From Oreohelix idahoensis (lineage: Eukaryota > Mollusca > Gastropoda > Stylommatophora > Oreohelicidae), in NCBI GenBank assembly GCA_024509875.1, contig JAMPIV010008047.1, positions 186,001 to 250,000 on the forward strand: a stretch of 64,000 nucleotides of DNA, in the 5' to 3' direction. The translations under genes and the position numbers were made by a program. The stretch's first letter is position 1; the number at the start of each line of letters is the position of its first letter. Shown here piece by piece: positions 34,162 to 44,208 of this stretch. Below the pieces are notes generated by a model. It was not told the origin of the DNA. It saw only the letters and a program-made list of their open reading frames with translations, and made no database searches.

Positions 34162-35228
34162 TTACTTACTTAGTCGTTCCCCTTCTACCATGAGGTGTAG
34201 AGGTTTGGAAGAGAGAGCGCCAGACTATCCTATCGGCTGTCTTCCTCCTGGCCTGGTTCCATTCTAGTCCTCGGTACTTCAGAGATTGTCTAATGTTGTC
34301 CTCCCAGCGGACTCTGGGTCTGGATCCTTGGCTCTTTGTTTCCCATGCTTGTCGTGGTATCCGATCTTCTCCCATTCTGCAGACATAGCCAAACCATCTT
34401 AATTGGGACTGTTCTACTTGGGTCTGCAGGGGGTAGGATTTAAGGCCTTGATGTATCGTCTGGTTGCGTACCATGTCTCTTGTTACTTCAACCACCTTCC
34501 TCAGATACCTCATTTCTGAGGTTTGGATCTGGCTTTTATGGGTTGTAGTCATTGCCCATGACTCACATCCATATTTCAAGACTGGGACATAGGTGGAGCG
34601 GTATACAGCCATCTTCATTTTCTTACCAACCTCTCTCTTGCTGAGGAATCCTTGATTTATGGCCTGAAAAAGTCTCCCAGCCGCTGCTTTTCGAGTGGCC
34701 AACTCTTCTTTGATGCCTCCCTTTCGGTCTATAATAGCTCCCGAGGTATTTAAAGTGGTCGACCTGCTCCAGGACCTGTTCTCCCAGCTTAATCTGATGT
34801 CTTCTTTCTTCTCGTGATATCACCATGGATTTTGTTTTAGAGCTGCTTATGACCATCCCTCTCTTCTCCAGCTCTTCCTTCCAGACTTGCAGGTTGGATT
34901 GGAGATGTGCCTCTGATTTAGCAATCAGGGCAACATCATCAGCAAATGCCAGCTCCGAAATATAGACCTGTCTCATTTTCCAGTATCCCACTGAATACTT
35001 TCTTGTTCTCTCCTTACATGCCTTGATGACATCGTCCATAAGGAGTAAGAAGAGGTAAGGTGAAAGGATATCACCTTGTCTTACACCAGTGGTGGTCCTG
35101 AACTCTTCTGACTTATGGTTTGCTGTCCTCACATAATTTCTGCAAGACTTGTAGAAGCTCTGTATAGCATGAATCAGAGGTGCTGGAATATTCTTCCTTG
35201 CCAAACAGTCCCAAAGTTTGCTCCAGGT
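34162..35228 (-). pseudogene. LINE-B RT C-terminal half, inserted in the foldback element
   Basis: Minus-strand frames: WDCLARKNIPAPLIHAIQSF, then TTGVRQGDILSPYLF, catalytic box SELAFADDVALIAKS, KTKSMVISREERRHQI, VDHFKYLGS. After a frameshift near 34700-34740 comes RKAAAGRLFQAINQGF, YGCESWAMTTTHKSQ and the terminal KTADRIVWRSLFQTSTPHGR. Its 3' end is a cttacttacttag tail abutting the 9-bp target copy cctttttgc (34153-34161); the other copy is at 35229-35237 beside the truncated 5' end. This is the best-preserved LINE-B copy in the window. Only one frameshift is evident. Confidence 0.85.
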
Positions 35229-35278
35229 CCTTTTTGCTCCGCAGTGAATATATGTAGTTAGGTGTGGTTTCGTAGCGC

Positions 35279-35365
35279 TTAGGGTTAGGATTAGGGTTAG
35301 TATTATGGTTAACACTAACCCTAACACAAACCCTAATCCTAATTCTAACCGTAATCCTAACCCTA
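35279..35365. repeat. Inverted telomere-like repeats (TTAGGG/CCCTAA)
   Basis: 35279-35300 reads as degenerate TTAGGG units on the plus strand; 35314-35365 reads as degenerate CCCTAA units, so the two arrays face each other. Both are flanked by the same inverted phrase (gtttcgtagcgc / gcgctacgaaac). They form the centre of the foldback element. Confidence 0.9.
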
Positions 35366-35769
35366 AGCGCTACGAAACAACACTTGACTATGCATATTCA
35401 CTGCGGAGCAAAAAGGTACGAAAGATAGGAAATTACCATAATATTTACATCTTGGAAAGTCTTATGACTTTTGAGTTGACTATAATATTTTTTATACATT
35501 TTTCAATAGTGCATGCCAATATTTGTCTATTGCCTCATTAATATTCAAAATGGCTGCCATGATCACATGACCTGAACATAAAACTAGGTCACCATGCAAC
35601 ACCTTATCCACTTCCCATATCATCCTGAAAGTTTCATGTCAATCTGTGACTCATTCGGTCTCAAGTGATTTTTTTTTAGTTTCATCACCCCAAATGCGAA
35701 ATCTTTTCTAAAAACCCTTGGTACTTGAAGGTAATTGCTACTGAGAAGCCTTGGTACTCAAAATGTTAA

Positions 35770-36024
35770 ACAAGAAAAGCATACCTATCTGCTAAGTCTG
35801 CTTGGACTGGCAATCAGAAATCTGCGGTGAGTGACCAATCATTAAGCTAAAGACTGTTCTGTTTTATTTCAATGGTGACCAAAGTTTTGAGTAGTTAGTG
35901 CCTCATGACTTAGAATTTCCTGCTCTGAGATAGGATGAACCCTGTATAGGTATTTATTATTGTCATATAATTTTCAGTTAAATCATTTAACCATTCACTC
36001 TGTCAGTAATGTTTATGTAGCCTC
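35770..36024. other. Unannotated spacer
   Basis: No feature seen between the piggyBac end and LINE-D. Confidence 0.4.
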
Positions 36025-36037
36025 ACTAGCAACAGAA

Positions 36038-37794
36038 AGGCAGAAGATGCTGCAGCCAAAGGGAATATGAGAGAACTGTATAACAGCACAAAGAAGCTAA
36101 AAATACAAGCAAACAAGTTGCTTCATAAAAGACAAGAATGGAAAACTGCTCAGCAATATACAAGAGCAAATGAAGAGGTGGACAGAATATTTTGAGGACC
36201 TTCTCAATAGACCAGCTCCACAAAACCCCCTGGACATCCAGCCAGCAGAAGAAGAGCTACAAATTAACGGTGAAAGACCAACGAAGGAAGAAATAAAGAA
36301 AGCCATAAAGCTTCTAAGAGATGGAAAAGCGTCTGGACCTGATGGCATTCCAGCAGAGGCCATCAAAGCAGATATCGACATGGCTGCAGAGATGTTATAT
36401 AAATTACTTGGTAAAGTCTGGGAAAAGTAAGAGATACCAGCAGAATGGAAGGAAGGATATCTGGTTAAGTTGCCTAAGAAGGGAAATTTACAAGAGTGCA
36501 CAAATTATAGAGGAATAATGTTACTTTCAGCGCCAGGAACAGTATTAAACAGGATTATCCTTGAAAGATTAAAAGACTCCATAGATAAGAAACTGAGAGA
36601 TGAACAAGCAGGTTTTCGACAAAACAGATCCTGTACAGACCAGATAGCCACTTTGAGAATAATAGTTGAACAAAGTCTGGAATGGAATTTACCACTATAC
36701 ATCGGATTTGTGGACTACAAAAAGGCACTTGACAGTGTAGACAGAGAATCACTTTGGAAATTGATGAGGCATTATGGAGTTCCCCTGAAGATCATTAATT
36801 TAATAAGGAAACATATGAAGATATGACATGCAGAGTTCTTCATGAAGGACAGCTTACAGAACCGTTTGGGATAAGAATAGGAGTGAAACAGGGATGCCTC
36901 TTGTCTCCATTTCTTTTCTTACTAGCAATAGACTGGGTTACGAGAACATCGACAACACACAACAGAAATGGAATCCAGTGGACTCTGACTAAGCAGTTGG
37001 ATGATCTGGATTTTGCTGATGATTTAGCTCTTCTGTCCCATAACCGTAATCAGATGCAGGACAAATTGAAAACACTCAATGAGAGGTCACAGCAATTGGG
37101 TCTGAAAATACACAGAGAAAAGACAAAGATAATGAAAATAAATGCAGGTAATGATAACAGGGTTGAACTTGAAGAAGCACCAATACAAGATGTAGAATCA
37201 TACACATATCTTGGCAGCAATATAGACAAAGTTGGAGAGACAGACAGTGATATCAAAATAAGAATACAAAAAGCAAGAGGAGCTTTCATTGCATTGGGAA
37301 ATATATGGAGATCAAGAGAAATCGGATCCAACACGAAAATAAGAATCTTCAACTCAAATGTGAAATCAGTCCTATTGTTTGGCTCTGAGACATGGAGAAC
37401 AACAAAGACAACTACCAAAAAGCTACAGACTTTCATAAATGGGTGCTTGAGTAGAATAGAGGGATTAAAATGGTATGACAAGGTTACCAACGTGGAACTG
37501 ATGACAAGAACTAGACAAGTGCCAGTGGAACAAGAGATGAGAAGAAGACGATGGCGATGGATAGGACACACACTGAGGAAACCTATTGATAGCATTACAA
37601 GGCAGTCCTCATTCTGGAATCCCCAGGGCAAGAGAAGCAGAGGTAGACCAAGAAGCACATGGAGAAGAGAGCTGGAAACAGAGGTGAAAATGATGAGAAC
37701 GTGGAAAGAACTTGAGATGATGGCACGTGACAAGAGAACTTGGCATGTGTTTGTTGAAGGTCTATGCTCCTTTGAGAGTGGAGGGTTATGAATG
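36038..37794 (+). mobile_element. LINE-D, 5'-truncated RTE-like element
   Basis: A 1.76 kb plus-strand insertion between perfect 13-bp duplications, actagcaacagaa, at 36025-36037 and 37795-37807. The coding frame ends at 37791 and only three bases follow before the duplication, so there is essentially no 3' untranslated region. Confidence 0.88.
36060..37791 (+). pseudogene. Reverse transcriptase of LINE-D
   Basis: After a linker (WTEYFEDLLNRPAPQ) come GKASGPDGIPAEAIKAD, VKLPKKGNLQECTNYRGI, DEQAGFRQNRSCTDQIATLR and IGFVDYKKALDSVDRESLW. The IGVKQGCLLSPFLF block, catalytic box LDFADDLALLSHN, SYTYLGSNID, SVLLFGSETWRTTKT and the late tail RRRRWRWIGHTLRKP follow. GKRSRGRPRSTWRRELE precedes the stop at 37789-37791. 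Breaks are few: a stop near 36428 and frame changes near 36470 and 36820. The last 322 codons (36823-37791) are uninterrupted. The endonuclease is missing through 5' truncation. Confidence 0.85.
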
Positions 37795-37807
37795 ACTAGC
37801 AACAGAA

Positions 37808-38179
37808 TCCTGTTTCTCATATATTCCCATATTCTGTGGATCAAACATGAGAAGACTTAGTAATCATAATTTATGAAAACTGAAACATGCAACGACGACA
37901 TGTCAAATGCAAAGAAAATCTCCACACAAAAGCATATCAAACATAACAAAAATAAAAACTCTTTCCACACAATTTTCATACCCAACAAATTCTTAATTGC
38001 TGAAAAGTCAGTTCTCTTCAAAACAGTGTTAATACACATCAATAAACAGCCTGAACTGTTCCTAGTAACTCAGACTGCAACAGTGAATGGGCTACAGCAT
38101 GTCACCAGTGTGCTACAGGTTATAATAAACATCCAGTGTGTATCTGACACAACTCTCATTGAAGGAAACATCTTAGCTC
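37808..38179. other. Unannotated stretch
   Basis: No gene or repeat supported. A short open frame (37873-38184) has no recognisable domain. Confidence 0.4.
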
Positions 38180-38189
38180 AATAGTTACA

Positions 38190-38519
38190 TTCATCATCAT
38201 CTCAGCCCATCACCTGTCATGGGTCGTAGGGGTGCCATGGTGGAAGCATCAGCAGACAGAGTCCTCCACTGCTCTCTATCCTCAGCAATGCGTACAAGTG
38301 TGGACAAACCATGCCTTGTCCATTCTTTGCCTTCCTCTTCTCCATTTACCTTCAACTGTTCCCTGGAAGATCGTTTTCAAAAGGGAATCATGTCTAGTTA
38401 CATGCCCAAACCAGGCAAGCTTTCGGCGTTTCACTACTGACAAAAGTGGTTCTTGGTGGTCTGCATACATGTTTATTTTCTCTCTGACATAGCCATTTGT
38501 TTTGTGCTCTTTATAGCAA
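38190..38519 (-). mobile_element. 3' fragment of LINE-A
   Basis: The sequence matches 11818-12170 closely (tcatgggtcgtaggggtgcc and gttacatgcccaaaccaggc, both shared). It lacks about 27 bases present in the longer copy near 11950. An imperfect 10-bp flank duplication (aatagttaca 38180-38189 / aatagctaca 38520-38529) fits a separate insertion. It lies just downstream of the PITRM1-like gene. Confidence 0.8.
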
Positions 38520-38771
38520 AATAGCTACAATACCTGGATGTTTTCAGGCTACAAACACATCATCATGTTACATTTAAAGATACCAACAAGTTTTTTAAAC
38601 AAATATCAGCATAAAGAAAATATCAATTTTACACTTGCAAACTTATTGTTTTTTGGTCTAGAAAGTTCATCCAGAGAGCCTTCTGTTGAGATGCTGGGAG
38701 CCATTTTTGCTTCTCAAATTGTGACGCATTTTTTTTTAGTTCACTTAGCAAACTTCCTTCCCCCACCTTTC

Positions 38772-38913
38772 TCACACTGTATATCTACTACTTTGCCTGT
38801 GCTTCACGATTTTCCTCCTCTTTTCAACATGCCAGGATTTGTCCGTCCGTACAGCTGAGTTAGCAGGTCCCAGGAATGCAGCCCCACAAGGAAGACCATC
38901 AGCATTGAGATAC
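38772..38913 (-). CDS. PITRM1: PITRM1-like last exon
   Basis: 142 bp of coding. Acceptor tccctccag before 38913; stop TGA at 38772-38774. It encodes YLNADGLPCGAAFLGPANS, then TDKSWHVE and a basic tail ending SSRYTV. The GP-N...D-SW order matches the end of PITRM1; the tail is about 14 residues longer than I expect and is rich in K and R. Confidence 0.82.
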
Positions 38914-41900
38914 CTGGAGGGATATTTTTATTTAAATGGAATAATTCACAAAAATATCTCATGTGCTGAGGTTAGCAGTGGTAAAAACAACAAAAACTAC
39001 TACTAATGTCTCCCTCAAATAACTTTTTTTTCCCCGCATCTTCATGCCTTCTCCCATTGAGTATTAATTGTATCAGATCTTGCTACACTGAACTTGACTA
39101 AATTCTTAAATATTTTTACAATGGTCTAATGTATTTTGAGTCAACTTGACTTCACTTACAAATTATTTACTCTTTTGAGATCATCAGGTGCAACCTTAAA
39201 CAGTCTGTCCCTGTTTTTCTGCCTCATATCATCAGAGATGTCATAAACAAACCTCCTCAGACCATAATTTCTACGTACGACAAGCTTATCAATCTAAGAA
39301 TAGAAAAATCATCATAAAAGCTTATAAGAATTGACAAAGGTCAACTGAAATTACATTTATAAAATGTTTAACAAATCAGTCCTACATGTAAAACAAATAC
39401 TTTTATATAGACAGAGAATCTGCTATATATTTATATATATTTTAAATCACCACAACACTATATGAATATACATGCTAACCTGCGCATAACCATTTTATAT
39501 CTCAAAATTCTGTTATGTGAATTCAGGGTTAGACAACTAATATTTAGCAATGTAAATTCCTTTTATATACCCAGCTGAAAGTTCAACATTTAACAACATA
39601 GCTATATGAACACATCTAAATATGAAGGTGGTTCAAGGTTTAAAGAAATTTGTTTGTGTTGTAAAAAATATCACAAATCTTGTAATCACAGTCACATTAC
39701 TTTTTTTCAAAGTATCTTCTTAAACAAATAATACAATCTGCTAAATATCAGGCAGTAAATCCCTGAATTCACATCACCTGAAAACTTACAGCATATGTCA
39801 GCACGTATATTTGTATTTTTTAAAGTCAATTTAATGCCAAGGGAACCCTTTCATATGCAAGCAGACTATCTGAGTTTAAAACCAGACCTGGGAAATGATA
39901 ATTTTAACGTTTACTGGTTGACTGTAAAATGAATGATTACCTACATGAGTCCACCTTAAACCCTAGTGTGAGTGTAAGTTCACTGATATATGCAGCTTGT
40001 GCTCAGATTAAAGAAAAAATTTGTGTACGTGAGCCTGTGCTATTTTATTAGCTTTATAAACTGGGTCTAATCTTTCCAAAATTTTGTTAACAATATTTTC
40101 TTGTCATATCTGGCATGTAGCCAACAAACAGTACACAGGACAGATGTCAATAAAAACTGGATGGTCAGCTTATCATTGAGAATCACTGTCAAGACTCCAG
40201 TGACCAATGTGTACATGAATTGAAATATTTAAAAAATGTATTCAGGTTCTAAAATATGCATGAGCCCTTTAAATCCATCACTATTAACTGTGCTGCTAGG
40301 CCAAAGTCCAAAACTATAACAGCAGAAATTATCCAGTCCATTTCCCTTCATGAGCTACATTGATACTGTGAAATCTAAGTATGTGGTTATGAATAATAAT
40401 GGTGTTTAGGCCTTTAGCTGATGCACACGTCTGATATCCTCTCTACAAATGTCCACACTTTTAAAGTTTTGCAAATTTTCTAAAAGAATAAGTGAAATCA
40501 TAATAAAATGGAAACAAGTGGATTAATTGAGATGGTGTCTGCATCTGTCAGGCTAAAGACTAAAAACCCAGAATTGAGGTATGAATTTTCTCTAATAGAT
40601 ATTTTTGGAATATGGTAATATCTTCTCTTGCAGAAATTATGTGAGGACAGCAAACCATAAGTCAGAAGAGTTCAGGACCGCCACTGTGTGTAAGACAAGG
40701 TGATATTCTGCCGCCTTATCTTTTCATACTCCTCATGGATGATGTTATCAAGGCATGTAAGGAGAGAATAAGAAAGTATTCAGTGGGGTACTGGAAGATG
40801 AGACAGGTCTGTATTTCAGAGCTGGCATTTGCTGATGATGTTGCCCAGGTCTGTATTTCAGAGCTGGCATTTGCTGATGATGTTGCCCTGATTCCTTAAT
40901 CAGAGGCACATCTCCAATCCAACCTGCAAGTCTGGAAGGAAGAGCTGAAGAGAGGGATGGTCATAAGCAGCTCAAAAACAAAATCCATGGTGATATCACG
41001 AGAAGAAAGAAGACATCAGATTAAGCTGGGAAAACAGGTCCTGGAGCAGGTCGACCACTTTAAATATCTCAGAGGCATCAAAGAAGAGTTGGCCACTCGA
41101 AAAGCAGCAGCTGGGAGACTTTTTCAGGCCATAAATCGATGATTCCTCAGCAAGAGAAAGGTTGGTAAGAAAACGAAGATGACTGTATACTGCTTCACCT
41201 ATGTCCCAATCTTGACATATGGATGCGAGTCATGGGCAATGAATTCTTCTTCTTTGATCCTTATCCACCGACCGTCAAAGCATCAGTGGCCATCATGCCT
41301 GGTGGCGTCTTGTAGAGCAACAACAAATTGATTCCACTTTGCTCGGTCGGTGGCCATCTTTCGTACAGTGCCCCAACTCTGGTTCATTCTTTGCATCTCA
41401 GCCTCCACAGTCCTCCGCCAAGTTGTTTTTGGTCGGCCTCTCTTTCATTTTTCTTCAGGGGTCCATACCACAGCTGTTGTTGTGATGGCATCGGGGTCTC
41501 TTCTGAGGACATGGCCAACCCAGCTCCAGCGTCTGCCAGCTATGATGGTGTGCATGTCCTCTTGCTTGCTCCGAGTAAGCGGATCTTGGTTGGTAATGGC
41601 ATTCGGCCAAAAGATTCAGTGAATTTTTTTAGGCATGTTATGTGAAAAGAGGACAATTTTGTCGTTTTCTTCTCTGTAACTCTCCAGCTTTCTGCACCAC
41701 AGAGAAGCGCAGAAAGCACACAGCTCTGATATAATCTTAATTTTGTGCTTGTGCTGTACTGAGAGGACTTCCAGATGTTGTTTAGGCTAAAAAAGGCTGT
41801 TCTTGCTTTGTTCATTCTGTTGTTGATGTCTTTGCTTGCTCCGCCGTCTGGTGTTACTATGCTTCATAGGTATGTGAAGGTGTCTGTCTGTTCCAGTTGC

Positions 41901-44169
41901 TGATTCCTTACTGATATGGGCTCAGGGTTGCTCACTTTGAGCGTCATGACCTCTGACTTTTTTAGATTGATGTTCAAGCCCACCTGCTGGCTATACGTAT
42001 TAAGTCTATCCGTTTTTTCCTGGATGTGTTGATGTGAATGTGCTAGTAGTGCAATGTCATCGGTATATTCCAGATCTTCCAATGTAGAAAATGTAGTCCA
42101 TCTTATTCCTCTTGGACTGCCCTGTGTTGTCTGGAGCATCACCCAGTCTATGACTGTTAAAAATAGAGTGGTTGATAAGGGGCATCCCTGTCATACTCCT
42201 GTCTTCACCTCAAAGGTTAGGTTGCTCTGCCCAACGCTACACGTAAAGTTGGCATAGAGGCTTTTTATGATTGACACTATGCAGCTTGGAATTCCATAAG
42301 CCCTCAGTATTTTCCATAAACTGTCCCTATGTATACTGTCAAAAGCCTTTTCAAAATCAACGAAATTAATGTACAGCTGTCTCTGCCATTCTCAGCACTG
42401 CTCTATAATGTTCCTGAGGGTAAATATATGATCTACATATCTTCTCTTCTTTCTAAATCCTGCTTGTTCTCTCCTCAGTTTGTGGTCTACTGCTTTTGAA
42501 ATTTTCTGTATAATTATCCTGCCTAGTATTTTGCTGGGAACTGAGAGAAGAGTGATTCCTCTCTAATTATTGCAGTCTGCAAGATCTCCATTCTGGGAAA
42601 TTTGACAATTATTCCTCTGTTCCACTCTGTTGGTGTTGTCCCTGTTCTCCAGACATGCAAATAGTGGTTCTAATAGTTCTGCTGCTAGCTCAGGGTCTGT
42701 CTTAAATAGCTCTGCATTTAAGTTATTATGGCCAGGAGCTTTTCCATTCTTTAACCCTTTGATTGCTGTGATGATTTCTTCTTTTTGTGGAATGTATGTA
42801 TTAACATCTAGATCGTTTTCAGCCTCAGGAACATTCAATTGTGTCTTTGGTGGTTCCTTGATCAGAGTTTCTCTGAAACGCTCTGCCCATCTTGTTTCCT
42901 GTCCCTCTGCTGTCATGATGAGATTTCTTTGCTTATCTCTTACTAATGAAATATTGTTTGCACCTCATTTTCCACTGATGATTTTGGTTATTTTGTATAC
43001 TGTGCTTTGTTCGTTTCTCAGTGCTGCCTCTTCTGCCTGTCTTGCAAGATCGTCTAGGAAATTCCTTTTGTTGACATATGGTGCGAGTCATGGGCAATGA
43101 CTACACCCCACAAAAGCCAGATCCAGACCTCAGAAATGAGGTATCTGAGGAAGGTGGTTGAAGTAACAAGAGACACTGTCCGCAACCAGATGATACGTCA
43201 AGGCCTAAAATCCCACCCCTGCAGACCCAAGTTGAACAGTCCCAACTAAGATGATTTGGCCATGTCTGCAGAATGGCAGAAGATCAGCTACCACAACAAG
43301 CATGGGAAACAAAGAGCCAGGGATCCAGACCACCAGAGTCCGCTGGGAGGACTAATTAGAATGAAACCAGGCCAGGAGGAAGACAGCCGATAGGATAGTC
43401 TGGCGCTCTCTCTTCCAAACCTCTACACCTCATGGTAGAAGGGGAACGACTAAGTAAGTAAGTAGGTAATATCTTCAGAATATGGTGATAACAGGATCCC
43501 ATTACACCCCTATTGAGGCATATTGGGAATACGGTGTTAGGCCCATATTTTCTTGACTAGTGTGCTGATGGGGATAACAGACTGATGAAAAAAATAAGGA
43601 CAGACTGCCACTAAGTGGAATTTGTCTTTTAGTACCAACGTTTAAGACTTCTTGGGTTACTATTTAGTAACTGGAAAGGGAAAAATGTTGAGAGAAGATA
43701 AAAGACCAGCAGAAAAGATGTGTTTAAAAAAAAAGTGTTAAATTTTCGTGTCAGATGATACATGCCTACAGATGGGCTGTAATTGATCCAATACAAAACC
43801 ACAAGGGAGCAGGCAGGGAAAGAGTGTAAGTAAAGTAAGGCAGTTAACAGATTTCATATCTAGTGTGGCTGTTGCTGATGTACTGGATGCGTCTTTAAAT
43901 TAGTATGGAATATTCTTCTTCACGTTCGTTGTTGTTCAGTAATGTCTATGTAGTGAAATTGACAGAGATACAACGGTAAAATATCTCCAAAGATAACATG
44001 TAAGGATAAAAACATAATGCGTAGGCTGCGAATAGTACATGATCGCCTAGACCGCGGGTCATCATCCTCCATAAAAATTGACTTGCTAGACAGGAGGGGA
44101 ACGGCGGATCAAAAAGGAAAAAATATGACTGGAAAGATTGCGTGAGACTAGAAAGGCTAAGGAGACGCA

Positions 44170-44208
<39 letters not shown>

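Larger units (their letters stand above)
34132..35437. mobile_element. Foldback (MITE-like) element with telomere-like core
   Basis: The ends are perfect 30-bp inverse copies: 34132-34161 (starting ggtaatttcctatctttcgt) and 35408-35437. A perfect 8-bp target duplication, ataatatt, lies at 34124-34131 and 35438-35445. A LINE-B copy (34162-35228) sits inside the left arm. Without it the element is about 0.22 kb and nearly palindromic along its whole length. The 8-bp duplication and GG start would fit Merlin, hAT or P-type transposases; a Merlin gene is present 8 kb away, but the link is only a guess. Confidence 0.88.
32628..35765 (+). mobile_element. piggyBac-like transposon containing two nested insertions
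   Basis: Left end tactttgagtaccacgggcg after TTAA at 32624-32627; right end tgagaagccttggtactcaa (35742-35761) and then aatg before TTAA at 35766-35769. The inverse of the right end matches the left (tttgagtacca) and TTAA duplication is the piggyBac hallmark. Removing the foldback (34132-35437) and one target copy leaves about 1.8 kb, shorter than usual because of an internal deletion in the transposase. Confidence 0.75.
40626..43464 (+). mobile_element. LINE-B copy interrupted by LINE-C
   Basis: A plus-strand LINE-B 3' half flanked by 12-bp duplications, ggtaatatcttc, at 40614-40625 and 43465-43476, with the taagtaagtaag tail at about 43451-43464. The frame carries TANHKSEEF, SELAFADDVA (duplicated, about 40811-40890), MVISSSKTKSMVISREER and RKAAAGRLFQAINR. 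It is split at 41243 by LINE-C and resumes at 43101. Multiple lesions are present. It lies in an intron, opposite in strand to the host gene. Confidence 0.85.

Noticed and set aside
35279..35365. Chromosome end or internal telomere fusion site
   Set aside because: The facing telomere-like repeats lie inside a foldback element with an 8-bp target duplication, so insertion explains them better than end fusion.
37873..38184. 103-codon plus-strand frame downstream of LINE-D
   Set aside because: Low-complexity Lys/Asn/Thr-rich composition, no known domain and no splice or family support.
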